NCBI GenBank assembly: GCA_016794525.1
Contig: JAEUJY010000072.1
Span: 62,001 to 126,000 of the forward strand
Direction of reading: 5' to 3'
DNA length: 64,000 nucleotides
Origin: Myxococcales bacterium
GTDB lineage: Bacteria; Myxococcota_A; Polyangia; Haliangiales; Haliangiaceae
The notes under the pieces are model-generated. The model was not told the DNA's origin and did not search any database. It saw nothing but the letters and a program-made list of their open reading frames with translations. The position numbers were made by a program, and so were the translations under genes. This document shows, in pieces, positions 52,640 through 60,933 of the stretch (position 1 is the stretch's first letter; the number at the start of each line of letters is the position of its first letter).

Positions 52640-53860
52640 ATGTCGCTGCGCGCGCGTCGTCGTGGGTCGTCCATGTGCTGGTTGATCGCGCCGGCCGCGA
52701 TCGCGGCGTGCGGCGGCGGCGGGCCGTCGTGGCAGGTGGTGGCGCGCGTCGACGGCGACGCGATCGTCGTCAACGCGTCGGGCGCGATCACCGGCGTGCG
52801 CGTCGGCGCGCATCGCATCGACCAGAGCGGGCCGACGGTGCCCAGCCTCCGCGTCCCGGCCGACGAGTTCGACGTGGGGGCGGCGACGATCAAGATCGAG
52901 GCGCTGCGCGGCGACAAGGTCGTCGCGACCAAGACCGTCACGGTCGACGTGCCGGCGAGCGCGCACCAGCCGCGGCTGGTGATCGACGGCTGCGCGACGC
53001 CGAGCGACGAGACCAGCACCACGCCGCCGGTGCGCCCGCGCGTGTCGCTCACGCTGGCGTCGCAGCACCTGGCCGCGGCCGGCGCCGGGCGACCGTCGCC
53101 GTCGGTGTGCAAGATCGACGCGACCGGCACGGCCCACGTCGGCGTGCAGGCCACGGTTGGCGCGGGGGTGACCGCTGGCGGCGCGGCCGTGGCGCTCACC
53201 GAGGGGTTCGGCGCGGTGCCGGTGGCGCTGTGGGACGTGCTCGCCACGTGGCCCGCGCGCGCGTTGTTCCCGGACGTGCGCACCGAGCCGCCGCTAGGAG
53301 TGAGCGACGCAGCACTGCCCGCTGGTGGGGTGGCGATCCCGATCGAGGTGAAGACCCGCCGCGCCAACCTGACCGCCGAGGTCCGGGTCGCGCCCGACGC
53401 GAGCTTCCGCGAGGACCTGTCGACGTTCGTCACGCAGCAGCTCGGCGCGGGGCTGGTCGCGCGCTGCGACGGCGACGAGACGGCCTGGGCGCTGCGGGTC
53501 GACGACGGGCGCACGCCCGAGCACCCGACGACGCTGGCGTCACCCGGCGCGACCATGGGCGCCGTGCGGGTGATCGTGCGCGGCGCGCCGGCCGCCCCGC
53601 GCACCGCTGGGACCTGCGGGCCGTACCAACTCGTCGCCGGCGTGCGTCCCGAGACCGTGGCGCGGGTCGAGCACGATCTGACGCTGACCGCGATCGACGT
53701 GTGCACCGGCAAGCCGCTCGCGACCGCGACGATCGCCGCCGCCAACTCGCCGTGCCCGATCTCGGTCGTCACCGGCGGTCCGGCCGACGTCTGGCCGACC
53801 CTCGCCGAGCTCGAGGCCTGGGCCGCCGTGGCGGTGCCAACGCCTTCGACCGCGCCGTGA
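52640..53860 (+). CDS. Lipoprotein (406 aa), unknown function
   Basis: A 406-residue predicted lipoprotein with basic N-terminus and lipobox AAIAACGG (lipid Cys24). The body is beta-rich (WQVVARVDGDAIVVNASGAI, ATIKIEALRGDKVVATKTVT), suggesting Ig-like domains, with few cysteines. The family is not recognised. The stop overlaps the GTG of a 2OG-Fe(II) oxygenase gene (GTGA), so the pair is coupled. Confidence 0.68.
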   Translation: MSLRARRRGSSMCWLIAPAAIAACGGGGPSWQVVARVDGDAIVVNASGAITGVRVGAHRIDQSGPTVPSLRVPADEFDVGAATIKIEALRGDKVVATKTVTVDVPASAHQPRLVIDGCATPSDETSTTPPVRPRVSLTLASQHLAAAGAGRPSPSVCKIDATGTAHVGVQATVGAGVTAGGAAVALTEGFGAVPVALWDVLATWPARALFPDVRTEPPLGVSDAALPAGGVAIPIEVKTRRANLTAEVRVAPDASFREDLSTFVTQQLGAGLVARCDGDETAWALRVDDGRTPEHPTTLASPGATMGAVRVIVRGAPAAPRTAGTCGPYQLVAGVRPETVARVEHDLTLTAIDVCTGKPLATATIAAANSPCPISVVTGGPADVWPTLAELEAWAAVAVPTPSTAP

Positions 53861-54600
53861 CCCCGCTGGTCCACAGCCTGCCGGCGTTCGCGCCGTGGTC
53901 GTTCGACCGCGCGGCGCTGCTCGCGCTGGGTCGCGCCCACCACGCGGCGTACCGCGACGCGCGGCCGTACCCGCACGTCGTCATCGACGGCCTCCTCGGC
54001 GACGCGCGGTCGGCGGCGCTGGCCCAGGCGTTCCCGCCGCCGACCCACCCGCACTGGAAGCGGCGCGACCACGTCGAGCAGGCGGGGCGGCTGTCGCAGC
54101 TGCAGCGCGGCGACTTCGCCGACGTCGACCCAGCGCTGCGCTGGCTGCTGGCCGAGCTGGGCGGCATGACGTTCCTCGACTTCCTCGGCGCGCTCAGCGG
54201 GCAGCGCGGGCTGATCGCCGATCCGCACTTCGTCGGCGCCGGCCCGATCGCGACGCTGCCCGGCGGCCACCTCGCCGTGCACGCCGACTTCAACCGCGAC
54301 AGCGCGCGCCACCTCGACCGCGCGCTCACGGTGCTCTACTACCTGCCGACCGCGTGGGACGACGCCTGGGGTGGCGAACTGGAGCTGTGGGATCGGGCGC
54401 GCACCCGCCGCGAGGTGGCGATCGCCCCGCGGCGCGACCGCCTGGTGGTCATGGCCTACGGCGAGGACCACTGGCACGGCCACCCCGCACCGCTGCGCTG
54501 CCCCGCCGGCCACGTCCGCGCGGTGGTCGCCGCCTATTATTACGTGGCGCGGGCGGTGCCCGGCGACGACGACCACGCCCACGGCGCCATCTGGGCGTGA
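53857..54600 (+). CDS. 2-oxoglutarate/Fe(II)-dependent oxygenase (prolyl-hydroxylase-like)
   Basis: A 247-residue 2OG-Fe(II)_Oxy_3-type enzyme. The iron triad is visible: HADFNRD near residue 146 (HxD) and the distal His in DHWHGHPAPLRCPAG near residue 208, with the 2OG-binding Arg in HVRAVVAAYYYV. The intervening strand RALTVLYYLPTAWDDAWGGE is typical of the prolyl-4-hydroxylase group. These enzymes hydroxylate protein prolines or small molecules. It is coupled to the upstream lipoprotein by a GTGA overlap. The protein has no signal peptide and acts in the cytoplasm. Confidence 0.85.
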   Translation: MTPLVHSLPAFAPWSFDRAALLALGRAHHAAYRDARPYPHVVIDGLLGDARSAALAQAFPPPTHPHWKRRDHVEQAGRLSQLQRGDFADVDPALRWLLAELGGMTFLDFLGALSGQRGLIADPHFVGAGPIATLPGGHLAVHADFNRDSARHLDRALTVLYYLPTAWDDAWGGELELWDRARTRREVAIAPRRDRLVVMAYGEDHWHGHPAPLRCPAGHVRAVVAAYYYVARAVPGDDDHAHGAIWA

Positions 54601-54661
54601 GCGAGGGCGGCGGATCCGGCGTGCTTGCCGCGCCGCCCGCCGCCGTGGTCTGCTCGATGCC

Positions 54662-55417
54662 GTGTCGATCGCCGCGCGTGCGCGCATCGGACCCGGGCGG
54701 TGCGCAGGGCTCGCGGCGGTGCTCGGGCTGCTCGCGTGCGGCGGCGCCGGCGACGCGCCCGACGCCGGGCCGGCCGACGCCACCGGCGGGGACGCCGGCA
54801 GCCCGCCGACCGCCGCGCAGCTGCTCGACAAGGTCGCCGCGTGCGGCGGGGCCGCGATCAAGGGCGGCTTCGGCACCGACGGCCCGGGCGCCATCTCGAT
54901 GTTCGCCTGCGGCAGCGCGGTCTACTGGCGGGCCGACCTCGACGTCGACTGCGACGGCGTCCAGACCCCGCCGTGCGACACCGACCCGACCGGCCAGCCG
55001 CAGACCAGCATCGTCGACCTGGCCCCCGCCGGCGACGTCGATCCGACCACGCTGCCGTACTTCGTCATCCCGCTGGGGCTCCCCGAGACCGCGTGGTACC
55101 AGAGCCACGGCATCGCGCTCGGCCAGGTGGGCGCCGTCATCTACGGCGGCCGCGTCGAGTACGGCATCTTCGCCGACGAGGCCGGCGGCTGGTTCATCGG
55201 CGAGGCGTCGTACGCGATGTGCCAGCGCTTCCTCGGCGCGCCGTCCGGCGGGGCCGATCCGTGCTCGCCGATCGACGGCGGCATCGATCCGGCCGAGGTC
55301 ACCTACGTGACGTTCACCGGCGCCGGGCCCCGGGCGGTCGGGCCGGTGATCTACGACCACGCCGCCCACGCGGCGCTGGGCGAGTCCGCTGCCAGCGCCT
55401 GGCTGCGCGAGCCCTAG
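54662..55417 (+). CDS. GH75-type chitosanase lipoprotein
   Basis: A 251-residue predicted lipoprotein (signal peptide ending GLLACGG, lipid Cys26) with a GDAPDAGPADATGGDAG linker, then a glycoside hydrolase family 75-like domain. Key features are YWRADLDVDCDG near residue 88, with the conserved Asp cluster and Cys, the Cys-Asp-Thr-Asp-Pro segment with GQPQTS, TLPYFVIPLG near residue 130, WFIGEASYAMCQRFLG near 177 and VTYVTFTG near 218. This order is that of fungal endo-chitosanases, which cleave chitosan chains. It is likely on the surface and attacks fungal walls (inference). The GTG start is fixed by the signal peptide. Confidence 0.8.
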   Translation: MSIAARARIGPGRCAGLAAVLGLLACGGAGDAPDAGPADATGGDAGSPPTAAQLLDKVAACGGAAIKGGFGTDGPGAISMFACGSAVYWRADLDVDCDGVQTPPCDTDPTGQPQTSIVDLAPAGDVDPTTLPYFVIPLGLPETAWYQSHGIALGQVGAVIYGGRVEYGIFADEAGGWFIGEASYAMCQRFLGAPSGGADPCSPIDGGIDPAEVTYVTFTGAGPRAVGPVIYDHAAHAALGESAASAWLREP

Positions 55418-55445
55418 CGCCGGCCGCCGGCTCACCGACAGGCGG

Positions 55446-55473
55446 TTGACGTTCGCACATCAGGCACTACGGT
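55446..55473 (+). promoter_or_regulatory. Sigma-70-like promoter (TTGACG-16-TACGGT), leaderless-type
   Basis: TTGACG at 55446-55451 and TACGGT at 55468-55473, 16 bases apart. The ATG at 55481 follows after seven bases, so transcription would begin at the start codon. This is the most complete promoter in the window. Confidence 0.6.
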
Positions 55474-55480
55474 GTGCGGA

Positions 55481-56185
55481 ATGCTCCACCGCACCTCTCG
55501 CATCGTGCTGGCCGTCGCGCTGGTGGCGGCGTCGACCACCGCCGCGTGTACCTCGAAGCGTGAGTCCACCGATCGGTGGACCACGACCGAGAACACCAAC
55601 GTCAAGATCGACTGGGACAAGGTCAACGACGCCTACAAGCAGGCCGAGGGCCCGGCCGATCTCGAGCGCCGGATCAACGAGATCTACGAGGGCGACGAGG
55701 TGGTCTCGATCGCGGTCCACGACGTCGACGCCAAGACCCAGGTGGTCACCGGCTTCTTCGACAAGAACACCGACGGCCAGGTCGACGAGCCCGAGAAGAT
55801 CTTCACGATCACCCGGGTCATCACCGGCGAGGGCGAGGGCCAGTACCAGACCGCCGGCTACGGCCACTACGCCGGCTACAGCTCGCCGATGTTCGGCATC
55901 ATGTCGGGCATGCTGATGGGCTCGATGCTCGCCAGCATGATGATGCCGACCTACGTGCCGATGTACACGCAGCCGTACACCACCAGCGCGGCGCGCCACG
56001 GCGAGCTGCGCAGCCAGCGCTCCAGCTACCGCGCGCAGTACCCCGAGCGCTTCGCCAAGAAGTCGGCCACCGGCCGCAGCTACGGCGGCTCGAGCGGCAC
56101 CAAGCGCACCCCGCCGCGCTCGCGCGGTGGCAGCCGGTTCGGCGGCCGCGCCAGCGCCCTGCCGCGCGTCGTCCTGGCGGCGTGA
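55481..56185 (+). CDS. Lipoprotein with EF-hand-like loop and Met-rich segment
   Basis: A 234-residue predicted lipoprotein (signal peptide ending STTAACTS, lipid Cys23). Residues about 90-105 carry [12 protein letters not shown], a perfect 12-residue EF-hand calcium loop (D-x-N-x-D-G-x-V-D-x-x-E). Residues about 130-165 are methionine- and glycine-rich ([25 protein letters not shown]) and may bind copper or form a hydrophobic patch. The tail is Arg/Ser/Gly-rich. I know no family with this order. It is coupled to the next gene by GTGA. The ATG at 55481 is fixed by the promoter. Confidence 0.7.
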   Translation: MLHRTSRIVLAVALVAASTTAACTSKRESTDRWTTTENTNVKIDWDKVNDAYKQAEGPADLERRINEIYEGDEVVSIAVHDVDAKTQVVTGFFDKNTDGQVDEPEKIFTITRVITGEGEGQYQTAGYGHYAGYSSPMFGIMSGMLMGSMLASMMMPTYVPMYTQPYTTSAARHGELRSQRSSYRAQYPERFAKKSATGRSYGGSSGTKRTPPRSRGGSRFGGRASALPRVVLAA

Positions 56186-56688
56186 CCCCGCCCCGCGCGC
56201 TGGCCGACCTGCCGTTCGCGCGGCGCCCGCCGCTCGAGCTGCTCGGCCTCACCGAGGATCGCGCCGAGATCGACACCGACTACGCCGGCTTCGGCTGGAC
56301 GCGGGTCGAGCGGCTGTGGCTCGACGACGGCGCCGCGCTGACGGCCGTCGACGACGCGCTGGTCCTGGCGCTGCACGCGGCCGACGACGGCGCCGCGCTG
56401 GCCGACGACGTCGAGCTCGAGTTCGACCTGGGCGACGCCCGGGCGATCGCGCCGCTGTCGGCGTTCCTGGCGCGGTGGCTGCCGCGGCTGCCGACCGACG
56501 CGACGATCGTGCTCGCGCTGTGCAACCCGCACCACGCCCGGCTGGCGGCGCCGCCAGCCGCCGGCGGTCGCCCGGTGTGGTACGGGCGCGGCCCGGTCGA
56601 CTCCTGGCTCGATCACCACGCCGATCACGATCGCCTGCGCCTCGTCGCCCCTGGCGGCTGGCACCAGGCCCACGCCCCCGAGTTGTAG
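56182..56688 (+). CDS. Hypothetical protein (168 aa)
   Basis: A 168-residue acidic soluble protein of unknown family that starts with GTG in a GTGA overlap with the EF-hand lipoprotein. It holds [20 protein letters not shown], a core [20 protein letters not shown] and a His-rich end ([20 protein letters not shown]). No signal peptide is visible, so it is cytoplasmic. Two strong hairpins follow its stop. Confidence 0.58.
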   Translation: MTPPRALADLPFARRPPLELLGLTEDRAEIDTDYAGFGWTRVERLWLDDGAALTAVDDALVLALHAADDGAALADDVELEFDLGDARAIAPLSAFLARWLPRLPTDATIVLALCNPHHARLAAPPAAGGRPVWYGRGPVDSWLDHHADHDRLRLVAPGGWHQAHAPEL

Positions 56689-56707
56689 GGGCTCGTCGCC
56701 GAGCCCC
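56688..56707 (+). terminator. Hairpin after 168-aa gene (first of two)
   Basis: GGGGCTCG at 56688-56695 pairs with CGAGCCCC at 56700-56707 across TCGC. It begins at the last base of the stop codon. There is no T-tract. Confidence 0.45.
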
Positions 56708-56708
56708 C

Positions 56709-56734
56709 CTCGGCGGGGTCATGCCCCCGCCGAG
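56709..56734 (+). terminator. Hairpin after 168-aa gene (second of two)
   Basis: CTCGGCGGGG at 56709-56718 pairs with CCCCGCCGAG at 56725-56734 across six bases: a perfect ten-bp GC-rich stem. It is the strongest hairpin I found. Confidence 0.5.
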
Positions 56735-56807
56735 CCTCCCCCAGGACACGAGCGCCTGACGCCACCACCGGTGCTCGTCCGAAACGCCGACCAAGCCACG
56801 AGGCCCC

Positions 56808-57314
56808 ATGACCGACCTCATCCGCCGCCCCGCCGCCCCCGTCGTCGACGCCGACGCCATCCGCACCTACGCCGGCATCTACGTCCTGAAGAAGATGGAC
56901 CTCAAGCCCGCCGACGGCGGCGTGGTGTTCCCGATCGGCCTGCCCGCCGAGCTGTCGCCGATCGACGAGGTGCTGGCCGACCTGTCGAGCCGCGGCCTGG
57001 TCGAGATGAGCCGGTGGCGCGATCGCTGGAACCTGACCAAGGCCGGCCTGGCCCACCTCGCCACGCTGATCGACGAGGCCACCGACCTGATCGACGAGTT
57101 CGACGACGACGAGCTCCCCGAGGTCGTGGCCGAGCTGCGCCGGCGCAACCTCGACCCGCTGCGCGCGCGCTTCCTGTGGGGCTGGTACGACGGCGAGTTC
57201 GACGACCTGCTCGAGTTCCAGCGCCAGCGCGGCGTCGCCGAGCCGCAGCCGCTGTGGGCGTACTACCTGACCGACGACGAGTTCTACGCCGAGCTGGCGC
57301 GCGACCTGGCGTAG
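56808..57314 (+). CDS. Hypothetical protein (168 aa), winged-helix-like N-terminus
   Basis: A 168-residue soluble protein. Residues 45-90 (LSPIDEVLADLSSRGLVEMS, then RWNLTKAGLAHLATLI) resemble a winged helix with its 'T.KG...L' wing. The acidic C-terminus (IDEFDDDELPEVVAELRRRN, YYLTDDEFYAELARDLA) is unlike DNA-binding regulators, so it may be a protein-interaction version. The family is not recognised. It lies downstream of two hairpins and ends 13 bases before the convergent flavoprotein gene. Confidence 0.55.
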   Translation: MTDLIRRPAAPVVDADAIRTYAGIYVLKKMDLKPADGGVVFPIGLPAELSPIDEVLADLSSRGLVEMSRWRDRWNLTKAGLAHLATLIDEATDLIDEFDDDELPEVVAELRRRNLDPLRARFLWGWYDGEFDDLLEFQRQRGVAEPQPLWAYYLTDDEFYAELARDLA

Positions 57315-57327
57315 ACCGTCGGCGCGC

Positions 57328-58692
57328 TCACGCGCGGCCCTGGCTGGCCCGGCAGGTCTTGTCGTAGAGGTCGCGCAGCACGTTGTGCGGATCGGTGCGG
57401 CGCTTGACGCGCGCGTAGTTGGGCTGGTTCCAGGTCCGCCAGAACTCGTGCTCGTCGTAGTAGTTGTGCGAGCCGAGCGTCTTGACCCCGCCGAACCCGG
57501 CCAGCGCGCGCTCGAGCTCGCGGTAGTAGTTGCGACCGGCGGGCTGCGCCGCGCCCGCGACCGCGAGGTCCACGTACAGGTCGTCGGTGACGCCCGCGAA
57601 CACCGCCGGCGCCAGCCACTCGTAGCGGTGGCCGGGGCGGTACGGCGTGCACCCGACCGGATAGTGGCCGATCGTGCGCTGGTACCAGGCGAGGAACGTC
57701 GGCGCCCGGCTCAGCGGCACCATCACGTCGAGGGTGAGGTCGGGGCGGTCGGCGCGCACCAGGCGCTGGAACCACTGGCCGATGCGGCGCAGCGCGCCGA
57801 CGCGGAACCACCGCTTGCCATGCCCGACGCCGCGGTCGCGAAAGTAGTACGCCTCGGTGGTCAGGTAGGCCTCGCCCGTGTCCCGGCCGGCGGGAGCGCC
57901 GGCGCTCGCGGGCGCCTCGTCGACGAAGCGCCCGACCGTCAGCACCAGCTCGTCGGGCGCGTGGATCATCCCGTCCATGAAGTCCACGTCGTCGGCGCGC
58001 TGGTGCGCCCGCATCGCCGCGAGGAAGGCGTCGAGCTGGTCGAAGCGCTGATGGACCACGTGGACCCACGGCCGGGCCGGGATCAGCCGGAACGTGAGCT
58101 TGGTCAGCACGCCCAGCGTGCCGAAGGTGCCGTGCATCATCTCGAAGATCAGCGGGTCGTCGTCGGGCGTGCAGGTCAGCACCTCGCCGGTCGCGGTGAC
58201 CACCTCGTACGCCAGGCAGGTGTCGTGGAAGCCGCCGTGGCGGAACGAGGTCGACTCGATCGAGCCGCCCGCCACCGCGCCGCCGATGGTGATGGTCTCG
58301 AGCTCGGGCACGACCGCTGGCGCCAGGCCGTAGGGCAGCGTGGCGGCGACCAGGTCCACGAACGTCACGCCCGGCTCGGCGACGCAGGTCCGCGCCGCGG
58401 GGTCGATCGCCAGGATCGCGTTCAGGTCGCGGATGTCGAGCTTGTCGTCGGTGCGCCGGCGGTCGTGCGGTCTCGCCACCATGTGCGAGGCCGCCCGCTT
58501 CTGCCGCACCAGCGGGCGGATCGACCGCCGCGCGCGGAGGTCGTGCACGACCCGCGCGACCTTGCGGTCGTGCTCGAACGGGTCGCTGCACACCGTGCGA
58601 CGGCCGGCGCGGCCGCGGCGGGGCACGCCGCCGGACGCGCGCACGCTGACGAGGTCCGACGTGGCGACGAAACGAGCGGGAGGGCTGGCCAT
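57328..58692 (-). CDS. FAD-binding oxidoreductase, DHCR24-like
   Basis: A 454-residue flavoprotein with the PCMH-type FAD fold. Motifs: DIRDLNAILAIDPAARTCVA, EPGVTFVDLVAATLPYGLAP, then VVPELETITIGGAVAGGSIE, SFRHGGFHDTCLAYEVVTAT and HGTFGTLGVLTKLTFRLIPA. This order and the substrate half (SHNYYDEHEFWRTWNQPNYA, ending PHNVLRDLYDKTC) resemble delta-24-sterol reductase (DHCR24/DIMINUTO) and related lactone oxidases. Some myxobacteria make sterols, so a sterol or other isoprenoid substrate is conceivable but unproven. No sterol genes are adjacent. The ATG at 58692 is preferred. Confidence 0.75.
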   Translation of the reverse strand: MASPPARFVATSDLVSVRASGGVPRRGRAGRRTVCSDPFEHDRKVARVVHDLRARRSIRPLVRQKRAASHMVARPHDRRRTDDKLDIRDLNAILAIDPAARTCVAEPGVTFVDLVAATLPYGLAPAVVPELETITIGGAVAGGSIESTSFRHGGFHDTCLAYEVVTATGEVLTCTPDDDPLIFEMMHGTFGTLGVLTKLTFRLIPARPWVHVVHQRFDQLDAFLAAMRAHQRADDVDFMDGMIHAPDELVLTVGRFVDEAPASAGAPAGRDTGEAYLTTEAYYFRDRGVGHGKRWFRVGALRRIGQWFQRLVRADRPDLTLDVMVPLSRAPTFLAWYQRTIGHYPVGCTPYRPGHRYEWLAPAVFAGVTDDLYVDLAVAGAAQPAGRNYYRELERALAGFGGVKTLGSHNYYDEHEFWRTWNQPNYARVKRRTDPHNVLRDLYDKTCRASQGRA

Positions 58693-58796
58693 GGCGAGTG
58701 GTCGAGCTGCAAGCGACGGGCCGTGGCCACCCGCCGCCGCGGTCGCCGGGACGTTTGGCCGCAGGGCGCGCCGCTGGCCCCCGCGCCCCTGCCCGG

Positions 58797-58802
58797 TACG
58801 CT
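58797..58802 (+). promoter_or_regulatory. -10 box (TACGCT) of CDF gene, leaderless-type
   Basis: TACGCT with a six-base spacer to the ATG at 58809. Confidence 0.5.
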
Positions 58803-58808
58803 CCGGCC

Positions 58809-59810
58809 ATGGCGTCGACAGCCCGCGGCAACGTCCGGCTCCAGGCGGTGGTCGTGGCGGCCGGCGTGGCGCTGCTGGCGATCAAGTTCACCGCGTGGAG
58901 CCTGACCCACAGCAACACGATCTTGAGCGACGCGCTCGAGAGCATCGTCAACGTCACCGCCGGCACGTTCGCGCTGTACAGCCTGTGGCTCGCGGCCCAG
59001 CCGCGCGACCGCGAGCACCCCTACGGCCACGGCAAGATCGAGTTCATCTCGGCCGGCATCGAGGGCGGGCTGGTGATGGTGGCCGGCGGGCTGATCATCT
59101 GGCGGGCGGTGCAGGCGCTGCTGGCGCACCAGCAGCTCCACGATCTCGGCGTCGGCATCGCGCTCACCGGCGCAGCCGGCGCGCTCAACCTGATCATGGG
59201 TCTCGGCCTGCAGCGGCGCGGCCGGCGCGCGCACTCGATCACGATGGAGGCCAGCGGCGCCCACCTGCTCAGCGACGCGTGGAGCACGGTGGCGATGGTC
59301 GTCGGCCTCGTGCTGATCCGCCTCACCGGCGTCCTGTGGCTCGATCAGCTGTTCGCGATCGTCTTCGCGTTCTACATCATCTTCACCGGGCTCCGGGTGT
59401 TCCGCCGCTCGGTCGCCGGGATCATGGACGAGGCCGATCACGAGCTGGCGGCCAAGGTGATCGCGCAGCTCGAGGCCGCGCGCCGGCCGCCGTGGATCGA
59501 CGTCCACAACTTCCGCACCATCACCTACGGCGCGGTGCTGCACGTCGACTGCCACGTGACGCTGCCCTGGTACTACACGCTGGCGCAGGCGCACCAGGAG
59601 ATCACCGCGATCGAGCGGCTGGTCAACGGCCACGACCGCGAGGTCGAGCTGTTCATCCACATGGACCCGTGCGTGCCGCGGTCGTGCGGCATCTGCACGC
59701 TCGCCGACTGCCCCGAGCGCCAGGCGCCGCTGGCGCGCCGCATCCCGTGGGCGCTCGAGACCGTGCTCGCCGACGCCCGCCACGGCGCGATCGACGCGCC
59801 GCCGTCGTAG
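58809..59810 (+). CDS. Cation diffusion facilitator (CDF) metal efflux protein
   Basis: A 333-residue CDF transporter that exports divalent metal in exchange for protons. Membrane helices span about residues 10-205. The first metal site motif is SDALESIVN (helix II) near residue 40, the second is SGAHLLSDAWS (helix V) near 150, and REHPYGHGKIE lies at the conserved loop. The cytoplasmic C-terminal domain follows (HNFRTITYGAVLHVDCHVTL) and ends with a Cys-rich tail (CVPRSCGICTLADC) that may bind metal. The metal is not predictable. The gene lies 70 bases before the RND efflux pair in the same direction. Confidence 0.88.
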   Translation: MASTARGNVRLQAVVVAAGVALLAIKFTAWSLTHSNTILSDALESIVNVTAGTFALYSLWLAAQPRDREHPYGHGKIEFISAGIEGGLVMVAGGLIIWRAVQALLAHQQLHDLGVGIALTGAAGALNLIMGLGLQRRGRRAHSITMEASGAHLLSDAWSTVAMVVGLVLIRLTGVLWLDQLFAIVFAFYIIFTGLRVFRRSVAGIMDEADHELAAKVIAQLEAARRPPWIDVHNFRTITYGAVLHVDCHVTLPWYYTLAQAHQEITAIERLVNGHDREVELFIHMDPCVPRSCGICTLADCPERQAPLARRIPWALETVLADARHGAIDAPPS

Positions 59811-59880
59811 CTTCCGCTGCGATTCCGGGTGGATGCGCGGTCGCGAATCCCTTGGGCGGCGCGTGGCTCATACGCGGTCG

Positions 59881-60933
59881 ATGTCCCGCGTCAAACGCAG
59901 TCTGATCCTCGGCGGCGCGCTCTTCGCGCTCGCCGCCTGTCATGGTGACCAGCGCGCGGCGCCCGCGGCGGCCCGTCCGGTGGTCGCGGTGCAGACCGTC
60001 CCGGTCCGCGCCGAGGCGCCGGTGCGCGGCATCGCGGCGGTCGGCGCGGTGCGCGCGCAGGAGAGCGTCGAGATCGCGCCCAGCGTGATGGGCAAGATCA
60101 CCGAGCTGCGCTGCGTGATCGGCGAGCGCGTCGCGGCCGGCGACGTCGTGGCCCGGCTGTCGGTGCGCGAGCTGGCGGCCCGGGTCGACCAGGCCCGCGA
60201 GGCGCTGGCCAACGCCGCGCTCGAGCTCGACCGCGCCGGCAAGCTGATGGCCCAGCGCGCCATCCCCGGCGCCGAGTACGACGCGCTCGCGTCGCGGCAC
60301 CGGATCGCCACCGCCGGGCTGGCCGAGGCCGAGACGATGGCGCGCTACGCCACCGTGCGCGCGCCGATCACCGGCGTCGTCACCGCCAAGCGCAGCAACG
60401 TCGGCGACATGGGCCTGCCCGGCCAGCCGCTGTGCGTGATCGAGGATCCGTCGTCGTTCCGCTTCGAGGCCACCATCCCCGAGACGCTGATCCGGCAGGT
60501 GACGATCGGCGCCAAGCTCGACGTCAAGCTCGACATGCTCGACGCGGCGGTGCCGGCCGCCGTGGTCGAGATCGCGCCGACCACCGACCCGGCCAGCCGC
60601 ACCGTGCTGGTCAAGCTCGAGCTGCCGGCCGACCCGACGCTGCGGGTCGGCGCGTTCGGCCGGGTGATGGTGCCGTCGGTCGCGGTGCCGACGATCACGG
60701 TGCCGGCCGGCGCGGTGGTCCGCCACGGCCAGCTGGCGTCGGTGTTCGTGGTCAGCGACGGCAAGGCCGTGCTCCGCCTCGTGCGCACCGGCCGGGTCAT
60801 CACCGACGCCGCCGGCGACCGCGTCGAGATCACCGCCGGCGTCGCCGCTGGCGAGGTGATCGTCGTCGAGCCGCCCGCGGCGCTGGTCGACGGTCAGCGC
60901 GTCACCACCGGCGGCGCGGAGCGGCCGTCGTGA
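59881..60933 (+). CDS. RND efflux periplasmic adaptor (membrane fusion protein)
   Basis: A 350-residue adaptor lipoprotein (signal peptide ending ALAACHG, lipid Cys20). The HlyD/MFP order is present: barrel-sandwich half [20 protein letters not shown], a hairpin of two helices with [20 protein letters not shown], the second half [20 protein letters not shown], a beta-barrel segment ([20 protein letters not shown]) and a membrane-proximal domain ending [10 protein letters not shown]. It links the inner-membrane pump to an outer-membrane channel, for which no gene is seen here. The stop overlaps the GTG of the permease gene (GTGA). Confidence 0.9.
   Translation: MSRVKRSLILGGALFALAACHGDQRAAPAAARPVVAVQTVPVRAEAPVRGIAAVGAVRAQESVEIAPSVMGKITELRCVIGERVAAGDVVARLSVRELAARVDQAREALANAALELDRAGKLMAQRAIPGAEYDALASRHRIATAGLAEAETMARYATVRAPITGVVTAKRSNVGDMGLPGQPLCVIEDPSSFRFEATIPETLIRQVTIGAKLDVKLDMLDAAVPAAVVEIAPTTDPASRTVLVKLELPADPTLRVGAFGRVMVPSVAVPTITVPAGAVVRHGQLASVFVVSDGKAVLRLVRTGRVITDAAGDRVEITAGVAAGEVIVVEPPAALVDGQRVTTGGAERPS

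Noticed and set aside
52675-54600. 641-residue plus-strand frame suggesting an oxygenase with a long N-terminal extension
   Set aside because: The first 394 codons overlap the lipoprotein gene in another frame. The oxygenase starts at the GTG at 53857.
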